This document shows positions 28,960-29,395 of a stretch of 29,395 bases of DNA, in pieces. This DNA comes from Gymnopilus junonius (Eukaryota > Basidiomycota > Agaricomycetes > Agaricales > Galerinaceae). Numbering within the stretch: position 1 is the stretch's first letter; every line of letters begins with the position of its first letter. The stretch spans positions 1-29,395 of the forward strand of contig JADNYJ010000402.1 of assembly GCA_015501075.1 (NCBI GenBank), written 5' to 3'. A program made the translations under genes and the position numbers. Below the pieces are notes generated by a model that had not been told where the DNA came from, searched no databases, and saw nothing but the letters and a program-made list of their open reading frames with translations.

Positions 28960-29395
28960 GATTGGTATGGCGGTAGAGAGTGAAGTTGTTTGTAAGCTTC
29001 AAGTTTCTCCAATACATTGGCAAGATTCGATCCAGGTTCCCATGATGCTTCGGTTATAGGATAGCTGAGCCATTTGATGTAGTATTGGTAGCATCCATTT
29101 CTGTACTTTCGATGGTTCAGAATAGTTTCAACTTCGTATTCTGACTCTCCATCAATAGTTTCAGGGGGTGGTTGTGTGAAGTTTCAGCCATGAACCTGTG
29201 TTTCCGTGTAGGGCATTAACAATGTTGCATGGAAGATGTCATGAATCTTCCATGTCTTTGGCAGTTGTAGCTGATATGTGAGAGGTCCTAGGATGCATTT
29301 GATCTTGAATGGTCCTTCTCTTCTCGGTGCCAGCTTCTTGTTGTACCGCGTTTTGAGATTCCTAGAGTCAAGCCATACCTTCTGTCCTTCTTTGA
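28956..29395 (-). pseudogene. gypsy pol C-terminus: integrase GPY/F module and chromodomain
   Basis: The frame enters from the window edge with [11 protein letters not shown] and the GPF-containing integrase module ([20 protein letters not shown], then HDIFHATLL). A chromodomain follows (about 29125-28995): YEVETILNHRK, YYIKWLSY and SWEPGSNL keep the aromatic residues that bind methylated histone tails in this family. One TGA at 29186-29184, after VHG and before NFTQPPP, is the only internal stop seen. Chromodomains direct chromovirus integration to heterochromatin. Confidence 0.92.

Larger units (their letters stand above)
26880..29395 (-). mobile_element. second Ty3/gypsy chromovirus, 3' end, continues beyond the window
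   Basis: Read on the minus strand from the window edge: integrase C-terminus and chromodomain (29395-28956), a small ORF overlapping the pol stop (28959-28633), an ORF with zinc knuckles (28577-27368), a purine tract and the 3' LTR. Sequence and LTR differ from the gypsy element at 5531-9422, so it is a different family. Its 5' part lies outside the window. Confidence 0.9.

Overview
The window looks like a transposon-rich stretch of a filamentous basidiomycete (Agaricomycete-like) genome. Evidence: chromodomain Ty3/gypsy elements, a Ty1/copia element, a LINE with RNase H and a C-terminal zinc-binding-like tail, RecQ-type helicase fragments, and host genes with 41-62 nt introns carrying CTAAC-like branch sites. 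The organism assignment is inference. I saw no tRNA, rRNA or CRISPR array.

Layout. 1-1069: AT-rich, no gene. 1070-5530: copia element with a 95-bp remnant of its 5' LTR and a full 3' LTR. 5531-9422: 3' half of a chromoviral gypsy element whose pol is interrupted by a 296-bp long-TIR element (7284-7579) and which has an extra ORF between pol and its LTR. 9438-12866: 5'-truncated LINE with a 15-bp target duplication, inserted into a RecQ helicase fragment (12867-13376) that ends in a diverged copy of the same long TIR (13417-13517). 13518-16508: mostly unrecognised. 16509-19292 (-): multi-exon host gene with a tandem duplication of a two-exon module. 21030-21826 (-): two-exon coiled-coil gene. 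22228-24463: long-TIR element with a perfect 9-bp target duplication, carrying a second RecQ fragment and itself interrupted by a 1209-bp element (22327-23535). 25096-26763 (-): decayed coding sequence. 26880-29395 (-): 3' end of a second gypsy element, running off the window, with two ORFs downstream of pol, one carrying zinc knuckles.

The main theme is decay by CpG transition. The copia pol frame has no net frameshift over 3.6 kb but holds 15 internal stops, 14 of them TGA, mostly where the family has arginine (CGA to TGA). Catalytic Asp and Glu codons of the gypsy integrase and the copia RNase H are lost in the same way, and the two arms of each TIR element differ almost only at CpG sites. 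The LINE and the two host genes look far less affected. The most unusual structure is the long-TIR, 9-bp-TSD family, seen as a 296-bp miniature and twice next to RecQ helicase fragments.
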